A stretch of DNA of 54,218 nucleotides from Myxococcales bacterium (GTDB lineage: Bacteria; Myxococcota_A; Polyangia; Haliangiales; Haliangiaceae). The DNA lies in contig JADJJK010000063.1 of the NCBI GenBank assembly GCA_016706545.1, positions 1 to 54,218 on the forward strand. Direction: 5' to 3'. Below are positions 39,247 to 52,200 of this stretch, one piece after another. Position 1 is the first letter of the stretch. Each line of letters opens with the position of its first letter. The notes below the pieces were generated by a model. That model saw only the letters and a program-made list of their open reading frames with translations. It was not told the DNA's origin and did no database searches. A program made the position numbers and the translations under genes.

Positions 39247-41140
39247 ATGAGCGAGCCTCTCTCCGTCGAGGAAGTTCAAGCCCTCGGCGAACACATCGCC
39301 GAGCAAGCGGTCCACCTGGACGCCGCCATGCATCGCCTGCTCGCGGACCTGCGGACGTTCGACGCGGCCGGCGGCTGGCACCGCCAAGGCTTTGGCACCT
39401 GCGCGCACTGGCTGAGCTGGCGCGTCGGCTGGGACCTCGGCACCGCGCGCGAACACCTGCGAGTGGCCAGAGCACTGCACACCTTGCCGCTCGTATCAGA
39501 GGCACTGTCTGCCGGGCAGATCTCGTATTCCAAGACTCGCGCCATCACGCGCGTCGCCACAGCTGCCACCGAATCGGTGCTGTTGGGCTATGCGCAGCAC
39601 TGCACCGCCAGCCAGCTCGAGACCGTGTGCCGCAAGGTCGGTGTGCTCGGTGCCGACGCCGCCAGCCGAGCCGCGCGCCCGCACGACAGCGAGCGCTACG
39701 TGGCGCACACGACGACGGCCTCTGGCATGGTGTGCGTCAAGGCGTGCCTGCGCCCCGACGAGGCCGCGCTGCTGCTTCAAGTACTGCAGCAAGCGGCGGT
39801 GGACTGCACGCGCGAGCCGGCGGCGGCTTCCGCGGAAACGTCGGCGGCTTCCGAGGAGACGTCCGCACCTGCCGAGCGAGCGACGGGCGCCTCGGCGGAG
39901 GTTGCTGACGTTTCCGCGGAAGCGCCAGCACCTGCCGAGCGATCGGCTGACGTTTCCGCGGAGGCGCGGCTCTTCCACCACCACCACCGCACGCCGCCCG
40001 TACAACCGCGCCGATGGCCTGATGGCCCTGGTCCAGTCCTACGCACGGGGCAGTCGCGCCGAGCGCTCGCCCGTCGAGCTGATCGTCACCGTGCCCGTGG
40101 CGCTGCTGCAGCAGTCCGCCGCGACTACCGACTCAGCCACCGGCACCTCCGACTCCACCGCCGACATCTCCGCCACCACCGATGTATCCATCGCCCCCGC
40201 CACTTTCACCGACCGTGGCGCCTCGCTGCCGGTGGCCCTCACCGTCGAGTCCGACCTTGCACTCTCTCCGCAGACCACCCGCCGCCTGGCCTGCGACTGC
40301 GGCCTGGTCGTCGCCACCGTCGCCGCAGCTACCGTCACCGACGCAACCCCGCTCTCTGTCGGCCGCAAGACCCGCACTATCCCCGCCGCCCTCAAGCGCG
40401 CCTTGCTGCTGCGCGACCGCACCTGCCGCTTCCCCGGCTGCGACCACCGCCTGTTCCTCGAGGGCCACCACCTGCAGCACTGGGCCGACGGCGGCGAGAC
40501 CAGCCTGCCCAACCTCGCGCTGCTCTGCTCGCTCCACCACGCCTACGTCCACGAGCGCGGCTATCGCATCACGCAGTCCGCCGCTGGCGCGCTCGCCTTC
40601 GAAGATCCGCAGGGCCGCGCCGTCGTCCCGCTGCCGCCGCGCCCGGCGCCGCCGCTGCTCGGCTGGCCGGCGATCCATGCCGCCAACGCCGCCAACGCCG
40701 CCAACGCCGCCCTGCCGCTGACCGCAACCACCGGCCACTGCCGCTGGCGCGGCGAGCGCGTCGATAGCTGGGACGCCGCCGCCACCATCGCGCGCATCCA
40801 GCGCCGCGCCGACGCCGCAGCCGCCCCCGCAACCTCCGCCCCCGCCGCGCCACCCATTACCGCATCAGCAGCATCCCCGCCGCCCTCATCCCCCCGCACA
40901 CCCTCGCCACCCTCACCACTCTCGTCACTCCCATCGCTCTCATCGGTCGCCGATGCCCCACTCGACCCCGACGGACTCCCCCTGCGCGGCCGGTGGGACG
41001 ACCTCGACCGCCACGGCGCCATCGAGCGCTGGGTCCTCGCGGAGATGGAGGCTACCGGCGTCGACCCGCTCTCCGTCGGCCGCCCCTTGCCGGACCACCT
41101 GCAGCACCCGTCGCGGCGCCCCTCGCAGCGCCGGTCGTAA
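39247..41140 (+). CDS. DUF222-HNH endonuclease, frameshifted
   Basis: Two-part protein of the DUF222/HNH (13E12-like) family, multicopy in many actinobacteria and myxobacteria. The first part from ATG 39247 is DUF222 (HRQGFGTCAHWLSWRVGWDL and ARALHTLPLVSEALSAGQIS). It is followed by an acidic low-complexity linker of PAER and SAE repeats. Near 39970-39990, in a CACCACCACC tract, the frame must change; the second frame then gives RPYNRADGLMALVQ and a complete HNH module, CRFPGC, GHHLQHWADGG, NLALLCSLHH, HERGY. A Ser/Pro/Ala-rich tail of about 120 residues ends the protein. It is convergent with topB. The split could be an indel or sequence error; homing or mobile behaviour is a family inference. 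Confidence 0.75.
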
Positions 41141-41204
41141 CGTCCGTCGAAACATCCGCCCACCTCGCGCTAGCAGCAATAGCCCGCTGCTCGCTCGCAC
41201 TAGC

Positions 41205-44308
<3,104 letters not shown>

Positions 44309-44421
44309 CCCGGCAGCCTACCTGCGGGGGCTGTCACTGGGAACCTGCCCCAGGGCGAGCGCCAGGCCAGCCTCAGGGCGAGCGCCAGGACCAGCGCCCG
44401 GCGAGCGCCTGGGCAAAAGGG

Positions 44422-45111
44422 CTACCTGCGGACGCCCAGATAGATGACGTGCGTGCGCCCGCCCTGATTTGGGCGCTGCGTGGTGACCGCGAACCCGGCG
44501 CTGGCGAAGCGGCGCGCGAACGCCGCGTCCGGATCCTCTGACCACACCGCCAGCACGCCGCCCGGCCGCAGCGCGGCGTGGCTCCTGCCCAGCGCGGCGG
44601 CGCCATAGAACGGGTCATCCTTGCGCTGCGTCGCCGCGTTGGGCCCCTCGTAGAGGTCGAGCAAGATCGCGTCGTAGGCGGCGCTCGGCTCCGCGCTGGC
44701 CGCCGCGATCACGCGCGCCACGTCCGCCACCACCACCTCGACCCGCGCATCGGTGGCGGCGCCGCTGGTGAGCACCGCCAGCGGGCCCTTGCCCCACTCC
44801 ACCACCGCTGGCGTCAGCTCGGCGACGGTGATCCTCGCGTCAGGTGCGAAGGCGTCGAGCGCGGCGCGCAGCGTGTAGCCCATGCCCAGGCCACCGACGA
44901 GCACGCGCGGCTGCGGCCGGCCCACGAGCCGCGCCGCCGCGAGCTGGGCCAGCGCCACCTCCGAGCGGTGCGCGGCGCTGGTCATCAGCACGCGGCCGGC
45001 GATCACGATGAGGAAGTCTCGCTCGCCGCGGCGCCGCAGCTCCAGCGGCCCTTCGTCGGTCGCCACGGTCGCCAGCGTCTGCCAAGGGCGGGTCATGAGG
45101 TCGCGCACCAT
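44422..45111 (-). CDS. Spermidine-synthase-like methyltransferase-fold protein
   Basis: A 229-residue protein of the polyamine synthase/methyltransferase fold. VLVGGLGMGYTLRAAL near residue 70 is the nucleotide-sugar-like binding loop for S-adenosyl substrates, VAELTPAVVEW follows as the second acidic strand, and YDAILLDLYEGPN carries the region where SpeE has its active-site Asp. The N-terminal beta domain is short compared with real spermidine synthases, so the substrate may differ; many bacterial annotations of this type are uncertain. Alternative start: M6 (MTRPWQ). It precedes topB on the same strand with a 113-bp gap that contains a repeated AGGGCGAGCGCCAGG. Confidence 0.75.
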   Translation of the reverse strand: MVRDLMTRPWQTLATVATDEGPLELRRRGERDFLIVIAGRVLMTSAAHRSEVALAQLAAARLVGRPQPRVLVGGLGMGYTLRAALDAFAPDARITVAELTPAVVEWGKGPLAVLTSGAATDARVEVVVADVARVIAAASAEPSAAYDAILLDLYEGPNAATQRKDDPFYGAAALGRSHAALRPGGVLAVWSEDPDAAFARRFASAGFAVTTQRPNQGGRTHVIYLGVRR

Positions 45112-45139
45112 AGCACCCTGCCGTCCGGCGCCGGGCGCG

Positions 45140-45997
45140 CTAGCGCGGAGTCTGGATCGTCACGGGCAAGGTGAGGTGGTGGACTACGTGGAACTGACAC
45201 CGCCCCTCGCACAAGCGCAGATCGCTGCCGAGCGTCACGCGCAAGCGGCCGGCCCCGAGGTTGGCGGTCTTGGCCGACACCGGAAAAGACAGCGTGCCGG
45301 CGCCCCGCGTCACCGCGGCACCCACCATCACTTCGGCGATGCCCCCGCTGGCGTCCTCGAAGGCGACCGTCGGGAGTTGCGAGGCGACGTCGGTCGCCGG
45401 CGACCACTGCACGGTGATGATGTCGCCCTGTCGATACGCTGACGCGGGCGGGTTCTGCAGGGAAGCGCTGCGCGCCAGCAACGAATCGCCCAGCGGCACG
45501 GTCAAGGCCACCGAGGGATCAGAGATCACGAGGTCGATGCCGCTCTTGCGAACGGGCCCCGGGAAGTCGAGCAGGGCCGATGGCTGGACGCACATATACT
45601 CCTTGATTCCTGGAGAGGGCGCGAGCCACCCGCCCTTACCCGGGAAATCAAAAGGTCGCCCGTCAAACCCAAGGGCAAGCCCAGCGAGCCTGGGACAGTA
45701 GCGCTCCGTGCCCTCGCCAAGCCCCTGTGGGCTAGCGCCCCGGTAGCCAATCCTCACGTGCAGGCTGGCTCCCCGAGCTGGGAACTCGTCGTTCTCGGAC
45801 ACCACGACAGCCACCAGCGCGCCGGGCAGGTTGGAGAGCTGGAACTCACGATTCAAATGACGAGGACCGGGATCGACGGGCTCGTCGGCATCGTCATAGG
45901 GGACGCATGACATCACGCTGATCAGAGACAACAGGCCCGCCGCCGCGCAAAGAGGCCATCGAAGCAAGAGAGGTGTCGTGGAGCTAAGGGAGGACAT
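45140..45997 (-). CDS. Hypothetical lipoprotein
   Basis: A 285-residue exported protein I cannot assign. The ATG at 45997 follows GAGGTGCGCC, a good ribosome site, and is preferred over an upstream start at 46099. The N-terminus has a hydrophobic stretch ending in a lipobox (LISVMSC), followed by an acidic segment. The mature part is beta-rich, with several cysteines (CPRLAG, MCVQ, CEGRC) that could form disulfides. It sits 291 bp from the divergent TetR gene and 28 bp upstream of the spermidine-synthase-like gene, on the same strand. Confidence 0.75.
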   Translation of the reverse strand: MSSLSSTTPLLLRWPLCAAAGLLSLISVMSCVPYDDADEPVDPGPRHLNREFQLSNLPGALVAVVVSENDEFPARGASLHVRIGYRGASPQGLGEGTERYCPRLAGLALGFDGRPFDFPGKGGWLAPSPGIKEYMCVQPSALLDFPGPVRKSGIDLVISDPSVALTVPLGDSLLARSASLQNPPASAYRQGDIITVQWSPATDVASQLPTVAFEDASGGIAEVMVGAAVTRGAGTLSFPVSAKTANLGAGRLRVTLGSDLRLCEGRCQFHVVHHLTLPVTIQTPR

Positions 45998-46253
45998 ATG
46001 GCGCACCTCGCTGCATGAAGCGCGCCACCACGGGCGCAGCGCCGCAGCGGCCGGCGATCCCAAGAGTTTCGACGCCCTCGCGTCTCGAGCGCGTCCCACC
46101 CGCGCAGGGCGCCGCCACAGAAAGTCGTCGCCCCTGCGCGCGGCCCTGACGTCGCGGTCAGGGTGGCGTTCGAGAGGCCTGCTGGGGGCAAGCCGAAGGT
46201 CGACGACGACCGGCGCCGCGTCGTCACGGCGCGCGATAGATCGCCGCCGCGCC

Positions 46254-46281
46254 TTGACAGACAGAAGTAAGCACTTACTCT
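46254..46281 (+). promoter_or_regulatory. Promoter of the TetR-cupin-DUF2202 operon
   Basis: A perfect -35 TTGACA (46254-46259) and a weak -10 TACTCT (46276-46281) are 16 bases apart. The predicted start point falls at or within a base or two of the TetR ATG at 46289, so the mRNA is probably leaderless; no ribosome site precedes the ATG. Confidence 0.65.
46266..46279. promoter_or_regulatory. Putative TetR operator
   Basis: AGTAAG-CA-CTTACT, a 14-bp inverted repeat with perfect 6-bp arms, lies between and across the -35 and -10 elements, where a bound repressor would block polymerase. TetR family proteins commonly control their own promoter this way. Confidence 0.7.
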
Positions 46282-46288
46282 CTTATGC

Positions 46289-46894
46289 ATGGGAGAGCTT
46301 CGCAGATCCTCCGAGGTGCGGCAGGGCGAGCTGGTCGACGCGGCCCTGCACATCATCGCCAGCGAGGGCATCGCCGCGCTGACCACGCGCAACCTCGCGG
46401 ACCGCGTGGGGCTGTCCTCCGGCGCGATCTTTCGCCACTTCGCATCGCTCGACGACCTCTTGGCCGCGGTGGTCGCGCGGGTCGAAGCGGTGGTCGAGGA
46501 GACCTACCCCGCCGAAGCTCTGCCGCCGCTTACGCGCCTGGAGCGCTTCGTGGTGGCCCGCAGCACGGCGGTGGGCCAGCAGCTCGGCATCCTTCGGCTC
46601 GTGCTCTCGGAGCAGTTCGTCCTGGCGCTGCCGCAAGGCAGCTCGGCGAAGCTGGCGGCGTGCGTGCAGCGCACGCGCAGCTTCCTGGTGGCGTGCCTGC
46701 GCGATGGCCAGGCCGCCGGCCAGGTGCGCGCCGACCTCTCGGCCGAGACCCTGGCGCCGATCGTCATGGGCACCGTCCAGATGCTGGCGCTCTCCGCCGC
46801 TGGCCCCCGGCAGCGGACCGCCGAGTCAGCCGCCGTCCGCGCCACGCTCCTTGCCTTGCTCGCGCCCTGCCCGGGCGCCACCGCGTCTCGTTGA
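46289..46894 (+). CDS. TetR family repressor
   Basis: A 201-residue dimeric transcription factor. The N-terminal helix-turn-helix is typical (LVDAALHIIASEGIAALTTRNLADRVGLSSGAIFRHF would span residues 15-51; the recognition helix is near SSGAIFRHF). The C-terminal ligand domain is diverse, with no ligand clue. Leaderless expression is likely. The next gene begins 11 bp after the stop, so this repressor probably controls itself and the two lipoprotein genes behind it. Confidence 0.9.
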   Translation: MGELRRSSEVRQGELVDAALHIIASEGIAALTTRNLADRVGLSSGAIFRHFASLDDLLAAVVARVEAVVEETYPAEALPPLTRLERFVVARSTAVGQQLGILRLVLSEQFVLALPQGSSAKLAACVQRTRSFLVACLRDGQAAGQVRADLSAETLAPIVMGTVQMLALSAAGPRQRTAESAAVRATLLALLAPCPGATASR

Positions 46895-46905
46895 AAGGAA
46901 CCGCC

Positions 46906-47409
46906 ATGCACGCCTCGCTCGTCCTCCCCGCCCTGTCGCTCGCCGCGCTCGCCGCTTGCGCCTCCGCCTCGCCCGCGGCCCAAACCGCCGCGACCTCGCC
47001 CGCCGCCGCCGCCAGCACCGCGCCTCCAGCTCCGCTGCCGCAGCTGCCGCTGCCAACGGGCGCGGCCCAGCGCCTGGTGGAGCTGCCGCCCGCGGCGAGC
47101 GCGGGCCCCCCGCGACAGGTGCAGGTGCTGGTGGATGAGCCGGCCTTGAAGCTGGCCACCATCGTGCTGCGCCAGGGCACCGTGCTGCCAACGCACCAGT
47201 CGGCGGTGCCGGTCACGATCGTCGCGCTGCACGGCGCGGGCACCGTGGTCGCCGGGACAGAGCGCCTCCGCCTCGATCCGACGCACGCCGTGGTGCTGGC
47301 CGCCGGCGTGCCGCACGCGGTGGAGCCAGACGCCACCGCAGACCTCGTGCTGCTCGTCCACCACCTGGGCCAGGCCGCTTCGCCAGGCCACCCTGACCAC
47401 CACCACTAG
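46906..47409 (+). CDS. Cupin-domain lipoprotein
   Basis: A 167-residue exported protein. The ATG follows AAAGGAA. The N-terminus is a signal peptide with a lipobox (LAAC), then an Ala/Pro/Thr linker. The mature part is a single small cupin: VLPTHQSAVPVTIVALHGAGTVV gives the first metal-binding-like motif with one His, and GVPHAVEPD the second. The tail is HPDHHH. It may hold a metal or a small ligand; role unknown. It is the second gene of the TetR-led operon and is followed by the DUF2202 lipoprotein after 32 bp. Confidence 0.8.
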   Translation: MHASLVLPALSLAALAACASASPAAQTAATSPAAAASTAPPAPLPQLPLPTGAAQRLVELPPAASAGPPRQVQVLVDEPALKLATIVLRQGTVLPTHQSAVPVTIVALHGAGTVVAGTERLRLDPTHAVVLAAGVPHAVEPDATADLVLLVHHLGQAASPGHPDHHH

Positions 47410-47441
47410 CCTAGCTTGAAACCCGGAAAGGAACTCTCGCC

Positions 47442-48068
47442 ATGATGACGCAAGCCACGCTCCTTCGTTCCGCAGGGCTGCTCTTGGCCGCGCTGGGGAT
47501 CGCCGCCTGTGGCGCCAGCGACCAAGGCTCCGCAGCCCCCGACGCATCCGAGCTGAGCGCCGAAGAGAAACAAGGGCTCGCCTTCCTGCGCGAAGAAGAA
47601 AAGCTCGCGCGGGATGTCTACGCCGCGCTCGACGCCAGCGACCCGAGCTTCGCCAATATCAAAGAGAGCGAGCAGCGGCACTTCGACGCTGTCGGCGTGC
47701 TGCTGACCCGCTACCTCCTGCCCGACCCGGCGGCGGGCAAGGCCCAGGGTGAGTTCACGGATCCCGCCCTGCAGCGGCTGCACGACCAGCTCGTGGCCCG
47801 CGGCCTGGAGTCTCGCCTGGCCGCGCTGACGGTGGGCGTGGAGATCGAAGAGCTAGACCTGCGCGACCTCCAGCTCGCGCAGGACCAGGTGACGCATGAA
47901 GACGTCGCCATCACCTACGACAACCTCGCGCGCGGCTCGCGCAACCACCTGCGCACGTACCACGGCAAGCTGGTGGCGTCCGGCGGCTCCTATACACCGC
48001 AGTTTCTCGACGCCACGACGTTCTTCGCCATCGCGGAGTCTGACAAGGAACGCGGTCAAGGGAACTAG
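47442..48068 (+). CDS. DUF2202 ferritin-like lipoprotein
   Basis: A 208-residue lipoprotein: signal peptide with lipobox (GIAAC), then the DUF2202 helical domain. The diagnostic blocks are LREEEKLARDVYAAL near residue 50 and NIKESEQRHFDAVGVLLTRY near 75, which carry the Glu and His residues expected for a four-helix di-metal site. A second pair of acidic residues lies near EIEELDLRDL, and an HEDVA motif further on. The family is related to ferritin-like oxidases and is often found outside the cytoplasm. It has its own AAAGGAA ribosome site and ends at a TAG that is also the first base group of the second 70-bp repeat copy. Confidence 0.85.
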   Translation: MMTQATLLRSAGLLLAALGIAACGASDQGSAAPDASELSAEEKQGLAFLREEEKLARDVYAALDASDPSFANIKESEQRHFDAVGVLLTRYLLPDPAAGKAQGEFTDPALQRLHDQLVARGLESRLAALTVGVEIEELDLRDLQLAQDQVTHEDVAITYDNLARGSRNHLRTYHGKLVASGGSYTPQFLDATTFFAIAESDKERGQGN

Positions 48069-48134
48069 CGCTCCCACCGGGTGATTCTGACCACACCGGA
48101 CGAGCGGAGGCATCGCCGATCACTGCGTTGCCGC
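48065..48134. repeat. Dispersed 70-bp repeat, copy B
   Basis: Begins at the CTAG of the DUF2202 gene stop codon and matches copy A at 38277 with 4 substitutions and no gaps. Sequence on either side is unrelated. Confidence 0.85.
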
Positions 48135-48163
48135 TCCTCGCGGGCGCTCGCGGTTCGCGCGGC

Positions 48164-48991
48164 TCAGTACCGCCACTGCGCCTGCAGGCCCAGCTCGCGC
48201 TGGCCAAGCGCCGGCGTCAGCAGAAACGAGCGCGCCGCGCCGCGCGCGGCCCGGCGGGTGGCCCGGCGCTCGGCCGCCACGAAGAACACCGCGGCGGTCG
48301 CCGTGCCGAGGGCGGCGCCCGCCAGGACGTCGGTCACGTGATGCCGGTCATGCACCACCCGCTCGGCGGCCACCAGCGCAGCGGCGCCGTAGAGACCGGC
48401 GTACGCAGACCATCGCCAGGCTGCTCCTCCACCGGCCGCCCGCTGCCGCACCAGCAGCGCGGCGTACGTGGCGATCTCGAAGGCCTGCGTGGCATGCCCC
48501 GACGGAAACGAACGGCTGCCCCCGCCAAAGCCCGCGTCGGGATCGGCCCCCTGATCAGGTCGGCGCCGGCCAAACGCCACCTTGAGGCCGATGGTGAGCA
48601 AGGCGCCGGTGGACAGGGTCTGCGCCAGACCTTTGAGGTGATCCCAGCGCGCAGGCGCTCGCCCCAGCAGCATGGCGGCGCCCAGCACCCCGCCGCTGGC
48701 GGTGACCACGTACCCAGGCAGCTCCCACGACGCCGCCTGACGCCCGCCCTCCTCGGCCGAGAACCCCACCGGCGAGGACGGCGGCGACACCCAGCGATCG
48801 ACGCCCTCGCGGGCCGCCAGGGCGCCCCAGACGAACACCAGCGCGCCGTCATCCCACAGGTACGACGGCACCAGCGAGGACCTCGGGCGAGCTGGCGGCG
48901 ACAGGTCAAAGCCACCCGTGGGCTGCGCCGCGGCGTGGCTGGCGACCGCCACGCTGCACACCGCGAGGAGCGCGACGGCGCCGCGAGCCAT
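48164..48991 (-). CDS. PAP2 superfamily phosphatase
   Basis: An exported or membrane phosphatase of 275 residues. ATG 48991 starts a signal peptide (VALLAVCSVAVASHAAAQ), so upstream extension is rejected. The three phosphatase motifs are complete: KVAFGRRRPD, SFPSGHATQ, and RVVHDRHHVTDV. Several hydrophobic segments around them fit membrane insertion. Relatives remove phosphate from lipid or small phosphate esters; the substrate here is unknown. It is divergent from the hybrid kinase gene and convergent with the DUF2202 gene, with the 70-bp repeat between. Confidence 0.88.
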   Translation of the reverse strand: MARGAVALLAVCSVAVASHAAAQPTGGFDLSPPARPRSSLVPSYLWDDGALVFVWGALAAREGVDRWVSPPSSPVGFSAEEGGRQAASWELPGYVVTASGGVLGAAMLLGRAPARWDHLKGLAQTLSTGALLTIGLKVAFGRRRPDQGADPDAGFGGGSRSFPSGHATQAFEIATYAALLVRQRAAGGGAAWRWSAYAGLYGAAALVAAERVVHDRHHVTDVLAGAALGTATAAVFFVAAERRATRRAARGAARSFLLTPALGQRELGLQAQWRY

Positions 48992-49109
48992 GACGCGCCC
49001 CACGCTACCACGTTTTCCACCGCGGCCTCGGCGCGCTCGCCGTGGCCTGCGGCGACAATGCGCCCAGGTCGCCGGATCGGCGCGCGAATGCGGTATGCTC
49101 GTTTTGCGG

Positions 49110-51509
<2,400 letters not shown>

Positions 51510-51569
51510 CGCCGCGGCGCGTTCTAGCGACGGCCACGACGATGGCGGCCGCAGCCGCCGCCTCTCGAC

Positions 51570-52200
51570 TCAGGGCGCAGCCACAGGACAGGGCGCGCCC
51601 TGGGAAGCCCAGGTCTCCCAGGCGCCCAGGAAGGACTCGCGCGGCGTGGGGATCGGCGTCCGGCCAACGCCCGGGGCCCAGCCCCAGGTCACCAGCGGGT
51701 CCTCCAGGTGGTGGCGCAGCGCGGCCGAGTCCATGCCGCCGTTCTGCGCGGGATCCTTGAGCTGCGCGCACAGCGCCGCCGACGCCATGTTGGCGAAGAC
51801 CAGCTTGTGCTCGGGCGTGGGCATGCGCCAGCCGCTGGCGATGCCCGGGGGCACATGCTCGCCGTAGCTGGCGGGCAGGTTCCCTGGGCCGTGGCAGGTG
51901 ACGCACTCCATCCCGACCATGCCGCGGCCGGTGGGGCCGCGCAGCACGTTCTGACCGTGGGGCCGGCTGTCGTCGCCCTGCAGCGGCGCGTCGCCCTGCG
52001 GATGGCAGTTCTGGCAACGCGGGTGTTGCAGCACCGCGCGGACCGCCTCCCAGGCCACCAGGCCCGGGCTGGCCGCGCTCGGCTCGGAGGAGCCCGCGCC
52101 CCTTGCCGCCGCACGCAGCTACCGCGGTAGCTGCCGCGACCAAGCAGCAGCCCAGCATCAGGGGAGCATGAGATCTGAAAGCGAATCGTTGGCTCTTCAC
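51570..52200 (-). CDS. Cytochrome c lipoprotein partner of the molybdopterin enzyme, frameshifted
   Basis: Two heme-binding CxxCH motifs (CQNCH and CVTCH) are visible in a protein of about 200 residues. The GTG at 52200 overlaps the TGA of the molybdopterin subunit gene by 4 bp (GTGA), and gives a signal peptide with lipobox (AVAAC). After about 35 residues, in an AAGGGGCGCGGG tract near 52100, the frame must change by one base to continue into SSEPSAASPGLVAWEAVRAV and the heme motifs. The gene order (large molybdopterin subunit, then a membrane-attached cytochrome) matches isoquinoline-oxidoreductase-type enzymes, in which the cytochrome takes electrons. The frameshift is a single-base change in a G-run. 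Confidence 0.75.
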
